Shown: positions 10,675 through 22,376, counted from the stretch's first letter. The stretch: DNA of 64,000 nt from Turbatrix aceti (GCA_963969345.1 OZ017769.1:7567725-7631724), one strand, 5' to 3'. Notes: generated by a model from the letters alone, not told the origin. A program made the numbers and translations.

Positions 10675-11748
10675 AGCAGATGGCACCAGGATGATGACAG
10701 AGTCGTTCATCACGAAAATGTCCTGTGTACTTTGCAAATCCCTTGACGTGAAATGACGGAGCAGCGTGGACATCGGACAGTTAGTTGAGGCGAGATTAGT
10801 GCGGCGTGAAGGGCGGTCTCGTCCCGAGACTCTTCTTCCCCAGCCCGACAGGAACAAAAAAAATAAATACATACGTTTTTCGGCGAAAATAAATTTCGAA
10901 GAAACGACGTGTTTTGTCAAAAATTACAGTGTCTGTTTTCTTCCAAAAATGGATGGCTTTCAATCATGGCTGGCGGAAGAGGAGGACATTACGCTGCGGA
11001 CAAAAAAAGGCCGCAGACGCGCACCAAAACATGCATATCAACATGTCAAAAAAATGCGCATTCTCGGAATACGGAGCATTGAACGATGGGATTTGTGGTG
11101 CACCTAGAGCAATTACTCTCCCCAGTCCAAAAATATGAATTGACCCCCGCCGACTGTGGATCTTTAAGCCAGGAGGATTTTGCACTTTTGTCTAGAGAAG
11201 CCTTCCAAGAAAAAAAAATTTTTAGCTACAAAAAACCTCAAAAGAATTTATTTCTGTGCAAAAAATTGTAAAACTATACAGCAGACCAAGGTGTTGCATC
11301 GCGCTCGCTCATGCTCGCGCGGGCGGCTCGCTCACGGACTTGAGCGGGCCGCTCAATGAATTTGAATAGCGGCCGCTCTCGTGAGCGCCCGCTCACGCTC
11401 AGGATGTAGCGGCCGCTCACCCGCTCTCGGGAGCGGGAGCGGCCGCTCTCGAGGGCGGCCGCCCAAGTCAGATTTCAAGGAATAAGCGGACGCTTATATT
11501 TTTTTCACTGAAAATAAGCAATCCATGAAATTTTCTGTTGAGGAATCAAGATTTTTTGCATAAGTATTCCGCAAAATCATTCATTTGAGGTGATTTCCAG
11601 AGCAACGCTTATGAAAGCGGATGATTTCCAGAGCACCGCTCTCGGGAGCGGAAGCGGCCGCTCTCGAGAGCGGCCGCCCAACTTTTTTTTTTGAGCGTCC
11701 GCTCTCGTGAGCGGCCGCTCAACTTTTTGGATGAGCGGAAGCTACGTT

Positions 11749-11794
11749 CACGGACTTTTATTTTTCATATAGGCGGCATATTGGGTTCATATAT
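11749..11794 (+). repeat. Left arm of a perfect 46 bp inverted repeat inside the transposon
   Basis: This 46 bp block begins CACGGACTTTTATTTTTCAT and recurs as an exact reverse complement at 13868-13913. It starts 462 bp from the left end of the element, whereas its partner ends 63 bp from the right end. The asymmetry suggests either a subterminal repeat displaced by expansion of the GC-rich array, or the ends of an older nested element. Confidence 0.9.
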
Positions 11795-12220
11795 CCTTCA
11801 TATATAAATAAATCATATATGAAACATATATGATTCATATATGATTTACCCAAAATCAACCAAGTTTTGAAGTAGCATATGTGAATCATATATGTTTCAT
11901 ATATGATTGTGAAAAAATGGGGAATTCACATAACCTTCATATAAGTGGCATATATCCGGGGGATATGAAGCTTGGCAAAATGTGTTGGAGCATCATGATT
12001 CGTTGCAAGGTTCGGATTCGGAAAATTGTCATGTTTCTCGTTATTTTCAAAGACTGGAAGCCGTATCTCGTGTTTTAGTGTTGTTTTCGTTTCCTTTTTG
12101 TTGCGTTTTCGTAGGATTGCTATGTGTGAGCTTGGCTTACAAAGTATTTCGTACATTTGCGTTTTTTGATGCCATTGGGAGCTTCCATGGGAGGGGTCGG
12201 AGTATTTTAGGTAACAGCGT

Positions 12221-12256
12221 ACTTCTGCATTTGCCTGGGCAGATGTAGAAGTAGTA
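12221..12256. repeat. Imperfect hairpin in the transposon interior
   Basis: The arms TACTTCTGCATTTGCC and GGCAGATGTAGAAGTA pair with about two mismatches around a very short loop. A second imperfect hairpin with GGGTACCCGA / TCGGGTAC arms lies at about 12373-12416. Confidence 0.5.
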
Positions 12257-13867
12257 CTTCAGAGTCAGAGCTAGCGTCGTAATTGTTGGTACCTTGTTTT
12301 ATGGCAAATGAATTATTTTTTCGTGCAGTTTTTGTATTTTTCGTGTTTTTTCATCATTGTAATGAGTGCCGTTGGGTACCCGACCCAAAATTTCGGATTT
12401 TTGGATCGGGTACTTGACAACGCTGCATTGTGATTTCAGGGACTATATTGCAACAGGAATATACTTTTTTGGTTCATTTGTATATATTCCTGATGTGTAA
12501 TCGTTGATAAAATAAAAAATAAGAAAGTGTTTCTTTTATGATTTGCTGACAAAAGTTGCATTATGCACTTTAAACAATACCTTAAAGCAATTTGATGAGT
12601 ATTTTGCTTTACCCGCACAATTTTCCACGTGGCGCCGCTAATATGGATCAAGGTTGGTTTTATAGAATAAAATAAAAGTAGCGAAGCTGATAATTATGTA
12701 CAGAATAAATTATAATTGTTATGGAGGTGATGGGTTTCACAACCCCGTTTATATCTTTGTGACTCTTTTTTAATGACTTTTTTTGGCAGTGAAGGGAAAC
12801 TAGCGGTTCAGAATTTGTTAATATTTGCCGTTCATAATTGCAAATAAATATTTTTTGACGAAGGAGAAACGGGTTTTAAAAATCCTTTTATATCTGCTTT
12901 TTTCTTTTTTTTGTCAAAAAAATAAAAAAAATTAATACCGCGTTGTCATCGGCAAACTCAATTTTTCTTGTAAGTTTTGTATTTTTTACGGATTTGACGT
13001 TTATTTTGGGCGAGGAAATTTTTTAACCTTCATTTCAGATCTTTCAGATAATTGCGGTGAGTTTTGTTACAAAAAAATGGAAAAAAAATTTCTTTGGCTT
13101 AATTTTTTTAGCAATTTTTCGTGAGTTTTTTTAATGATAAAATTTTTATACTAAAAATGGGAACAATAAAATTTCTATTTTTTTCATTTTTTTAGGTAAC
13201 GGTGAGTATTTTTTTAATATAGGCTCATTAATTTTTGTTTTTTTATTTTCTTTAAAGTCACAATATTACACGTTTTTTTCTTATTACAGAGCAATATTCA
13301 CGCATCAAACCAGCTGCTCTCGAAAAATACCGTTAGAATTCAGCAGTCCGACCTGACCTGTGACAACAAAGCCTAAAAATGTAAGTTTTGGCAAATATCA
13401 TGTATTATTGGCTTCATAAACTTTTGCAGCACTCTACCAATCCGATAACGCTCACTCAACTTCATGCTACCGATCGTCATGACTTCGTTGTGGACGGAAG
13501 CCAAAGTTTTGCTAAGCATCCACAGCTAAAAACTGTCAAAAATGGTAGCCGGTGCAAAACTTTGCTCTTCCACCACTTCCAATGGAACGACCAACTTTTC
13601 GTCTCAAAATATCAAAAATTTGCATGATAAGTTTTGTTTTGGCACAACGAGCTGGCATCCACAGTCGTCGACTGTAAAATGGTCGCTGACGCATCATTTG
13701 TGCCAAACATGTGTTTGTATGAATCACATATGATTCATATATCCCTACCAGCAAAAAGGAGAAAAATTTTCCTCAGAAGTATATATGAATCATATATACT
13801 TCATATAAAAATCATATTAAATTCACATATGCGGGGTAGGAGATTCATATATGAAACTGTTACCCGC

Positions 13868-13913
13868 ATATATGAACCCAATATGCCGCCTATATGAAAA
13901 ATAAAAGTCCGTG
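13868..13913 (-). repeat. Right arm of the 46 bp inverted repeat
   Basis: Exact reverse complement of 11749-11794; the last bases read AAAAATAAAAGTCCGTG. Confidence 0.9.
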
Positions 13914-13984
13914 TTGAGCGCCCGCTTTCGAATCATTCCGCTCCGCCCGCGCTCGGGAGCGCGATGCAACACCTTGCAGCAGAC

Positions 13985-15524
13985 AGACGTTTTTTAAGTC
14001 AACAAAAGAAGATTACGATTACTTCCCGGATTACAGATTGTCGGCCAGTCAACCAACCTTTGGTCAATCTTCAAACACGGAAGAAAACTGGCATCCCCAG
14101 CAAACAAGCGTCATCTTAGGTTAACAACTGTGGTTTCAGATTTCAGGCGTCTTTGGTGTTCTTATATGGGCAGAGGGGAATTCCCACCGTACGTGCAAAT
14201 TACGAAAACGATGACATCAATTTCCTAGTGATCAAGTTTTTGTCGTCGATCTTATGCATGAATCAGGGCAACTAGGCGAGAGTCATGAATGAATTCGATT
14301 CTTAGTCACCCCACGCATGATTCCTTCTCTGTCTCGTCTCCAGACGGATTTCTCAACACAGCAGTTACCGTATAACAATGCAGAAAAAAAAAACGCCTCT
14401 GCACGATAATTTTTTTTGTAAAAAAATACGCCTACGTTTGCTGGTTGATTTGTTGAACAGCTTTGTCCCTGTTAAACCAGACCACCAGTTTGTTCCCCCC
14501 CCCCTACGAACGTTGGTGGGCCCCGCTTGGAAGGCATCGAAGAACTCAGATGTCCATATGCATTGGTTTTGACAACTTCCGTGAGTATTTTTCGCCTCTG
14601 ATGCATACTTGTCTGGAAGCGCTCAAAAACGAACGAAAATAAAATTAAAAAACAGAGTAATTCAGGCGTTATTTTATGAGCCCTCTGTTTGCCTTTGGCC
14701 CCCGCTCGCGACAACTCAAAAAAGTGTGCCCTCAAAATTGAATTTTTTATGATCCTTGGCGACGATGAAGTCAAGCCTAGCTCTCTGCTCGCCCAACCAC
14801 AGTACATACGAGTACGCGAGGTTGCGGCGCGACGCGTGGCGATAGCAACAATGTGCCAAAATTTACGGTGACGCCATTTACGGATGCAAAGTGTCGAAGG
14901 GTATTTGTTTTCCGTTTCCCGGAATTGCAACAAAAGTTCGTGTTTGTGTTTTCAATCCGGAGACGCAGAGACCAAAGATGCGCAGGAGGGCTGGTTCACT
15001 TTTGGCAGGTCCGAAGACGGGGACGGGCAAAAGTTACGTGCAAAACGGAAATGCGGGGGTTTTCGAGATCGCCTCCCTGACGTAAATGTAAGACGTGACT
15101 CATCCCGTCAGTTTTAACAAGATTGGTGTCGAAAAGACTTTGCACGCATTGTTTGGGCTTCGCCCGTCTGCAAAAACCAACAACAAGGCCGTCAAGATTG
15201 CGAGCAAAAATTCCCGGTAGAAAAAATCGGCAGAATAAAGAAAAAAGTTGTTTTTGATCAAAAAAAGTAAAGTAACGCAGGACGCAAACCTGCTAATTGG
15301 AACTGGGCGGAAGAGCAAAGTATTCGCTGTTTTTGATTTCTCCAGATCCGTGGTAATGCCGTCGGCTTTTGCTAACACGCCGCAAGCTGATGGACTTCAT
15401 CGAGGGAATCACCAACGCTGATTTGAGTCTGAGATTTCCGATTGTGGCAGGCCACTGAAGCAAGGCAGATTCCGTGGTGGCAGAAGTCTGAAAAAATTGG
15501 TTACAAGCTGTTCAAAAAAATCGG
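13985..15524. other. Intergenic, nothing supported
   Basis: A 1.5 kb stretch between the transposon and the 3' end of the coiled-coil gene. Several overlapping frames of 60-150 codons (14472-15117) lack family motifs and splice support. Homopolymer runs (A at 14385, C at 14497) are present. The 3' untranslated region of the coiled-coil gene must lie in its right part. Confidence 0.4.
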
Positions 15525-17231
15525 TTAAAAAATTGGCACCGGAAGGCAAAGACACGTGCGCACGAGCCAGACTACGGTCACCGCCAGCCACACAAAACAG
15601 TAAATGACAAATTCGATGACGACGTAGAGAGTTCGGCCCGGGTTTATCATACCCATGAGCGCCATGTCGCCACGCTGCTTGGTCACCTGCTCTCGGATAT
15701 CCTTGCACTGGTCCCTGATACGGTCGATTTCTTCGTAGGCATCGCGAATTTGCTGAAAGTTCAAGAACACCAATAGACCACCGTTCACCATACTCATAAA
15801 TGTTTTTTCCTACGTAGCCAATAACTTGTTTAATTTTTGATGTAGGAAAAAAACGCTGACGTTAGGCATGCACCTGGTCACCTGTGCTCGCGTTAAAATG
15901 CCTCCCTTTAACGTGCCGAAGTTGAAACAAACAAAACTAAATTATGCTTGATGACGCGTGACACCAAAATACTCGCTGTGCCCATTGACGATTCTGTTTA
16001 TGGGCATCAGGCTATTCAAAATAGAAAATCTGGTATTCAACAATCAACAGACAGGTGAAAAACAAATCGGGGGCAATTGTATGTGTGAACTTTTGTCTGT
16101 TGACATCATCCGACAGTACCGACGCTGAGCGGAGGGCCTCCACCCCCACCCGAAAATTCAATTGAAGAACTTCTGGTTTTTTTTTCGCCAACGTATTATC
16201 CAAAATTTCAAAAATTTTGGTCGAATTTGGGCAAAAGTCCAAATTCGGTGTTTGGATCAATTTTTAGGCATAAATCTCGAAGATGAAGGGAAAGGATAAA
16301 GAATCAGATAACTTGTCATTTGGTGGCACTTTTAGCGTTTTTTGAACCCAATTTGCCACTGCTCTTCGCTCCTTTAAAATTCGTGCGCTCGCTCTGCACA
16401 AATTTTTAAGAGCGATCGAAAACCCTGAAAAACATGCAACAACAAACCTGCATGTGAAACTTGTCAGCGGCCTCTTCCGCATTGTCAACGCTCATCGACT
16501 GGGTTCTGAGAAGAACGTTGATTTCCTCAAGGGCCCGAATGTGAAAGTTCATCTTGACAATGGACCTGTCAAGCGCGTTGAGCGTCTGAGTCGCAGTCAC
16601 TCGAATATCCGCCTGTTGTCGGGCGATGGCATCCAGTTGTCTAAAACGACGCGCGTAGTAACGTCATGAGTCCGCCGATAGACCCCCCGAATGACAGCTC
16701 ATTTCCCTGTTTTTTGTCCCCTCGGAACAAAAACATACGCTTCGAATTCGCTGAGTCGCTTTGCTCTGTTTTGTTCAAAGACCATTTCAGCGTGCAGATT
16801 CTTGATAGCATGACGCGGCACAGGGGACGCAAACTTTGGCAACGGCGAAATCGGAGGGACTTTCGGAACAATTCGGGGAGCGGGACCAGGCGGGGCAGTG
16901 TGCGAGGATACCGTCTGATGAGACGAAGCTGAGGTGCTCGAGACTGCAACAGGAGAAGGAACGGATTTCGACGAACTGTCTTTTGTGTGCGGCCCAATCT
17001 TGCTTCTTTCTGAAAAAATAAATATCCGTGAACAGGAAAGGAAAACAAAGAAAAACACAAACCTTGAAACTGTTGTTCGCGAGCGACTCTTTCCTTCCTC
17101 CGAAGCATGAGTGGCGCCAGAGGCTTCAGCTTGGGATTCGGCATCGTGGGAAGCATGCTGCGGAGCTTGAGCTTGACATTGCTCGTCGACAGCCGCGATT
17201 TTTCCGTCTTTTCCTTCGGAGCCTCAGGCAT
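15525..17231 (-). CDS. Coiled-coil protein with C-terminal membrane anchor, family unknown
   Basis: Exons 17063-17231, 16739-17009, 16448-16640 and 15525-15752 join in phases 1, 2 and 0 to give 286 residues. The N-terminus (1-55) is basic and proline-rich (MLPTMPNPKLKPLAPLMLRR). Residues 57-120 are a Ser/Pro-rich linker. From about 120 to 245 the protein is mostly helical and heptad-rich (LNALDRSIVKMNFHIRALEE, IRDAYEEIDRIRDQCKDIRE). A single hydrophobic segment close to the C-terminus (TLYVVIEFVIYCFVWLAVTV) leaves a short tail, so it is probably tail-anchored in an internal membrane. I do not recognise the family. SNARE-like and KASH-like roles were considered, but the needed motifs are absent. 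Confidence 0.72.
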
Positions 17232-18085
17232 TGTTTGCTATGCGCCAACCAAGTTCAAGTTTTGATCTGAAAACCAGCCCGGCTAATAAATGCTCGGATG
17301 TAAAATTGAAATGCGTGTTTGTGCTTCGAATTTGCGTATACGCTTAATAAAAAAAATATTATTGGCATCACTTCCTTCGAGCTTGCTCGTCATCGTTTTT
17401 GACCGGGCAAAGATTGAAACCGTGACCCTTAAGCTTGGCTATATAGCTGATATCATAATGTATTTAAAAGCGGAAGAAGTCTGTTTTTGCAAAAACATGC
17501 CGCTCAAGTGGCCAATCCAGCAGAATAATGCGCATAAAAGGCGCAAAAGCGGATTCCAACAGGATCATCAAAAACTTTTCTGCTGCCGACCCAAACGGCA
17601 TTTTTCAATTCGTTACAGCTCATCCAGAAAATATTTTTGGTATCACTGACATCCAAAAAAAATTGATGAGGGGTGTAGACACATCTGTAGAGCAGAGAAT
17701 GATTGCAGTAATTTATGAGAACGTTAAAGGCGAGAACGTTAAAAAAACGTTAAAGGCCAGTAATTTATGAGAACAATCCTTCCTCATTTATGCCAGACAG
17801 AAGACTTTGAGTACAAAATTCAATGAATGCAAGACTTTTTTAGATTCGAGTCATCGGATTTTCTTTTTTTTTGTGTTTAGAACACCTGAAACACTTTATG
17901 TGCGCATTTTTTGACATTTAGTCATTATTTTAGAACGCAAATCCGGAAATGTCATGGATTATAAAAAGGACATGATATCACCAGTTATTAACAAATAAAT
18001 TAAAATTGTTTATTCATGTCAACAAAAATATTGTACTTTTTTTTTAAATTACGCAGTCATCCAAAAAATTTGCTATCAACATTTT
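17232..18085. other. Intergenic, nothing supported
   Basis: An AT-rich 850 bp stretch. A plus-strand ATG frame at 17528-17770 (80 codons) has ordinary composition but no family match. A degenerate direct repeat containing GAACGTTAAAG occurs at 17718-17760. The right end holds the 3' untranslated region of the SAXO gene. Confidence 0.4.
18009..18014 (-). terminator. Poly(A) signal of the SAXO gene
   Basis: AATAAA on the minus strand, 72 bp past the stop codon at 18086. Confidence 0.55.
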
Positions 18086-19765
18086 TCAAGTCAAAATAGT
18101 AGCCATGGTGCCAAAGTTGTCGCCGTTGTTCAACCCAGCGCGACGGTAATATCGATGTCCATTTCGGGTTCGAGTGTACCGGAATGTCGGGCGTCGTGCC
18201 AGCGCCAATTCGGCCGGACATGGCTTTTCTCGAGGCTTTGCGGTGAAATCGGTCATCGAAGTTGTGGTCGCGTCAAAGGCGCCCCCGTTGAGCGTGGCAA
18301 GACCGCTGGGAGGACGGATTGCTGCCGGTCGCTTTCCTAAAAATTTCAAAATATTGATCCGTCCTTTAAATGTGTCGTAAGACTGAAACTTACCGCTTTT
18401 GGGTGTAAATCCTCGCATGTAGGTACTCTCAGCTTCAAAAGGCGCCCCACCGAAGCCTTCCTCCTCCGCCGGCTTGAAACTTCTGCTGATTGCGACCGGT
18501 TTGGCACTGAACTGCGATTTGTGTTCTGTCGTGCCGTCAAAAGGCTCATCTCCCCCGAGATACCGACTTGATTGTGGACGGAACGAGCGCTGTCTCTCGG
18601 GAGCGGCAATCACGCGGTAGTCCGCCATGTTGGTGGTCGTGCCTTCGAGAGCGCCTTCTGCACCCAGGCTCGTCGATTTGGGCCGGGCAGGTTTCTGCCT
18701 GCCGCTCTCCTTCGGCGTGTAGCTGCTCTTGTTGATGGTTGTCCCTTCAAATGGCCCTTCAGCGCCAAGAGTGTCGCCTTGGGGACGAATCGGCGCTCTT
18801 TTACCCCCCTCTTTCGGCCCATAATCAGCGCCCATCGTAGTTGCGTCTTCAAACGGCCCCTCGCCACCAACGTTGTCCGGAGCAGGCCGAATCGCGGCTT
18901 GCCGACCGCCCTGCTTCGGCGTGAAGCTGGTTCTGTTGGTCGTGAAGCCTTCGAAGCTGGATTCGCCTTCTCTACCGAGGCTGGTCGAGTGCTTCCTCGC
19001 CAGTTGCTGTCTCTCTCCTTTTTTTGGAGTGTAACTCGTTTTGTTGATGGTCGCAGCGTCAAAAGCGCTTCCATCGCCGACTGCTTCCTGGCGAGGACGG
19101 ATCGGAGCCTGACGACCTCCGTCCTTGGGCGTGTAACTGGCCATGTTGGTGGTCGTTGCTTCGAGGGGCTCAGCGTCTGTGAGCTGACTGGTCGCTCTCC
19201 GCGGGGCCCGAGGAGGGCGTGAAGCCGGTGCTCCGGTAAAATCGGTTTGGTGAGTTGTATGGGCATCAAAAGTGCCTTCGGCGCCCTGAAATGTTGCGTC
19301 GTTAATTTTGGAAAAACGGTAGAAAGATTCACCAAATGATCACCAGGTGGTTTAAAGGCACTGGGTCTCGCTCCGGCTTGCCAGGCTTTGAAGTCGGCTG
19401 AAAAATTATTTTTTTTAAAGAAATTTTTTTGAACGCCATAGAAACAACTAAAAAAGCAACTAAAAATAACCGTGATTAGTCGTATCGGTCTCAAAAGCTC
19501 CTTCGTTGCCAACGGTGTCTGCAGCAGGTCTAATTGCCCGCTGTCTGCCAGCGTTCTTCGGTCCGTACATTTTGGCATACTCGGTTTCGGTCCCGGCTTC
19601 GTTGTCGGCGCCGATGAAGGGTCCATCGTTGTGGGGACATTTGTGCCTTCTAAAACGATCTCAAAGTTTTTAAATCACGGATACGTATATCGATCGTATT
19701 TCTTACCCGCACTCACACAGCTGACAGATGCATTTTTCGTCATCTGCGACGTTTGCGTTGACCAT
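18086..19765 (-). CDS. SAXO: SAXO (stabilizer of axonemal microtubules, FAM154) homologue
   Basis: Five exons (19707-19765, 19471-19649, 19333-19397, 18394-19285, 18086-18336) encode 481 residues. The N-terminus contains KCICQLCECGRHKCPH, the cysteine-rich hallmark of SAXO proteins. The rest is a run of about ten degenerate repeats of roughly 35 residues built on SYTPK-G-R...RP...LG.E.PFEGTT.N, matching the microtubule-binding Mn modules. The family binds and stabilises axonemal doublet microtubules of cilia and sperm flagella. The last intron (18337-18393) is 57 bp, a multiple of three without an in-frame stop. I removed it because GTAAGT and TTTTTAG bound it and because joining restores the repeat pattern FTPKSGKRP. 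Presence of this gene implies motile axonemes. Confidence 0.9.
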
Positions 19766-20155
19766 TTTCGGGAGAAAAAAAAGAGTAATCGAAATTAAAT
19801 CAAAGTTCAAACGTCGTGTGGTGTGCTCACAGTGCTCTAGTCGCTGTTTGTAAATCTCCGTCAAATCTCTCCTCCGGCTCTATGACGACGGCACGGGGGC
19901 TGAGGATGTCACCCTGCACCTGCCGCCCGCAGTTTTTTTGGAACGTAACAGACAGTGCCGAGCTCTGCATCCCGAATGACGCAGCAGACAATCGAGATTT
20001 TGTTGTGCCATTTTTTTGCTTAAAAGCATGTTTAAAAACTATAATACAACATCTGATTTATTGAAAATATTTAATCACAAAACATGATATCTGTATTCCG
20101 AAAATCTTTGCAATACCAAATATGCAGGCGGATGAAAAAAGCTGAAAGCTGAGTG
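19766..20155. other. Short intergenic region
   Basis: 390 bp between the SAXO start and the MARCH stop codon, both on minus. It contains the MARCH 3' end and presumably the SAXO promoter. No further gene seen. Confidence 0.5.
20057..20062 (-). terminator. Poly(A) signal of the MARCH-type gene
   Basis: AATAAA on the minus strand, 94 bp past the stop codon at 20156. Confidence 0.55.
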
Positions 20156-22376
20156 TCAGCGAGGCAAGAGGGTGTCGCTCGAGGTGTCCCGAGTCGGAGG
20201 CTGGGCCTCGTCGGTCAGAGGATTGTAGTCGCGTATCTGCCAATTTCGATTGATCGAATAAAACCGCACAAAGAGCTTCGGTATGTTGCTGCCTTTCCTG
20301 TACTGCGTGGCGAACGCGACTACGAACGCGATGAGGAAGAAGGTGATCGACGCCGCTAGGAGCAACTCGTCGATATTGAAGTACACGTTGCCGATTTTTA
20401 CCACTTTTCTGAAACACAATATACTTATCACCAGATTCCAAAAGGCAAAAACTGCATTTTTGAACCCCCTGAACCCCAAAATTTCAAAAAAAGCCGTTCA
20501 GCTTTCTTTGGTTGCGTTCGTTCGAAAATTGATGAAATGTCAACACAGTTTGGCCATATCCCTGTGTTCCATAAATAAATGCCGTGTGTAAGCTGCTAAG
20601 TCGTCCTCTGACAGGCAGGGCCGCAATGGGAATTCAATTTCGAGTTTTTGTGCACATTTTAAACAATTCCCCTTCATTTGCAATTAGAAATCATGCTTCC
20701 GAGTAGATCTTGGCTTGCTTGGCGCCTGTCACCATGCAGGGAACGGCGCACAGCGTGGGTGGTGGCGGGTGGCAAACCGGATGCGGGCACGCGCGAATTG
20801 TTTGCGCACGCACTCGACAGGCCCTTGTCATGCAATAATTGCATTAGAGAGCCCAGAACGAACGCCTTGTCTTCTTGTCTTCCTAGATAGGGCCTGCGCG
20901 AGTTCGAGTCCGAGTCAAGATGAGATAGTGCCACGACACTCGCATGTAATATAATAATCCCCCGCGGGAATAATAAGCAGGCCGCATGCTCCTGCAGCCT
21001 GAGCAGAGGACAGAAGACACTCGAATGAATGGCACACGAGCGCAAGCACAAGTGGACGGGTGTGAGTGACAAATATTATAAATATAAGGAAATCAAGTCG
21101 CACTTACGATGGCTGAACAAAGCCGGTCGAGTACCGCGAGTACTTTGTGATGAGCACGCCGCACACAGCCATCACACCCAGCAGGAACACGCAGAGGCCG
21201 TTCATCGCCTTGTCCTGCGGCGTCGAAGTTGGGAAATGAAGCTTCCGCAGCTGCAATCAAATCTGGTTATGCATCTTCGCTCCAAGATAAAAAAACAAAC
21301 CCAATACACCGGATGTCTTCGAAATCTAAAGCCACAAAGCTCGCAGTTCGCCGTCGGCCAGTACTTCTGCGAGCTGACCTCCAGCCACCGAATCAAGCAA
21401 GACGTATGGACAAAACGCATCGAGCCAGAGCACCTACAAGGCGCGATAAGGGGCTCATCAGGGTGGTTGACCGACGAGTGGCAGATGCGGCAGAAGGAAC
21501 CCGTAGAATTGAGGCTGTCCGTCGAGACAAATACCGTAGAAGACAGTCTGCCGAACTTTGTGCCGTCTGGCGGAGGTGGGGGAGGGGGGACGGAGAAGAT
21601 TCGGCAGTGCGAAGAAGCCTTGTCGCCGGGAGGCAGCAGTGTCTCCTCGATGCCGTTGGCCCGGCTCTGCGACGACGGCAGCGACGATGCAGACTGGTGG
21701 TGACGACGACAGTGATGGTGCGCGTGGCGACGCTTGTTGCTACCCGCGCTCGTCTGTGCCGTCGGACCAGTCATGATTTCTGGCGTGGATGCCAGGGAAG
21801 CGGAGTTCTTGCGCGACTGCCAGCGGCCACCGGTCACCGCTGTAGCCACGGAAGTCAGAAGTTTCTGAAAATGTACATAAATTAGATTAGATACTCGGAA
21901 GGATATCATGAAATTCTGTCGTCATGGCCACCTGCATTTTTTCAAAAAAAAAAGTATAATGTGGTTAAAAAACGGCAAAAAAGGGGTCTTGCAAAACTTT
22001 TGAGCACCTCACGCACCCCAACGACCGATGCAGTGGCTCAAAAAACGACTGGCGCCTACACAATGACATCTGGAAATCCAAACAAACGACCAATACCGAT
22101 TCCACGGGTTTCGGGGTGCGTGCGACACCTCGTGAGGCCACGCAGTCTCTCATGGACCGGTTTGAGCACGAGGACTGTTGCGAGTAGATTTTGAGGCCCC
22201 GGCGAAGGAAAAAAAAAAGATGAATGGGCCTTCCGACGACTTACCTCGGTGAACGATTGAGGTGCCGGCGTCACGTGGCTCGTGCTGGGATGCGTGTGGT
22301 CGGGGTCCGCCTCGAGGGGCTGGCAGCCGCGGAAGTCGAGAGCTACGGCGGCGGATGCGTTGACGACGGCAGCCAT
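20156..22376 (-). CDS. MARCH-type RING-CH membrane E3 ubiquitin ligase (MARCHF1/8-like)
   Basis: Exons 22245-22376, 21301-21864, 21108-21250 and 20156-20408 (phases 0, 0, 2) encode 363 residues. A disordered N-terminal half with a His-rich patch and a polyproline stretch precedes the RING-CH finger at about residues 175-227. Its C4HC3 ligands are visible: CRICH, APCRCSG, FVHTSCL and CELC. Two transmembrane helices follow (CVFLLGVMAVCGVLI and LAASITFFLIAFVVAFA), then a cytosolic tail with FYSINRNW. The linker LRKLHFPTSTPQ after the finger and the tail resemble MARCHF1/8 most. These ligases ubiquitinate membrane proteins in the endosomal system and plasma membrane; substrates cannot be read here. 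Confidence 0.87.

Larger units (their letters stand above)
8173..11286. other. Intergenic with hairpins and low-complexity runs
   Basis: A 3.1 kb stretch upstream of the orcokinin gene and left of the transposon. Long overlapping open frames (for example minus 8546-9166) show no family motif and look like chance. Perfect short inverted repeats occur at 9106-9128, 9240-9270 and 10630-10674, and a G run at 9950-9960. The orcokinin promoter should lie between 8173 and about 9000, but I cannot place it. Confidence 0.4.
11287..13976. mobile_element. hAT-like DNA transposon, apparently non-autonomous (2690 bp)
   Basis: The ends are perfect 20 bp terminal inverted repeats: CAAGGTGTTGCATCGCGCTC at 11287-11306 and its exact reverse complement at 13957-13976. 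They are flanked by an exact 8 bp direct repeat, CAGCAGAC, at 11279-11286 and 13977-13984. An 8 bp target duplication with short repeats starting CA-GG is the hAT superfamily pattern. The left subterminal region holds five exact AGCGGCCGCTC palindromes (11368, 11408, 11438, 11653, 11710), plausible transposase-binding repeats. Arrays of CATATATGA-like motifs occupy 11765-11960 and 13720-13880. No frame encodes a recognisable transposase or hAT dimerisation domain, so movement would need an enzyme made elsewhere. The intact ends and duplication suggest fairly recent insertion. Confidence 0.88.

Noticed and set aside
17528..17770. 80-codon plus-strand frame of fairly protein-like composition
   Set aside because: No homology recognised, no neighbouring exons, and its 3' part is a short degenerate repeat.
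20896..20920. GTTCGAGTCC, resembling a tRNA T-loop box
   Set aside because: No matching acceptor stem, anticodon arm or A box within tRNA distance.
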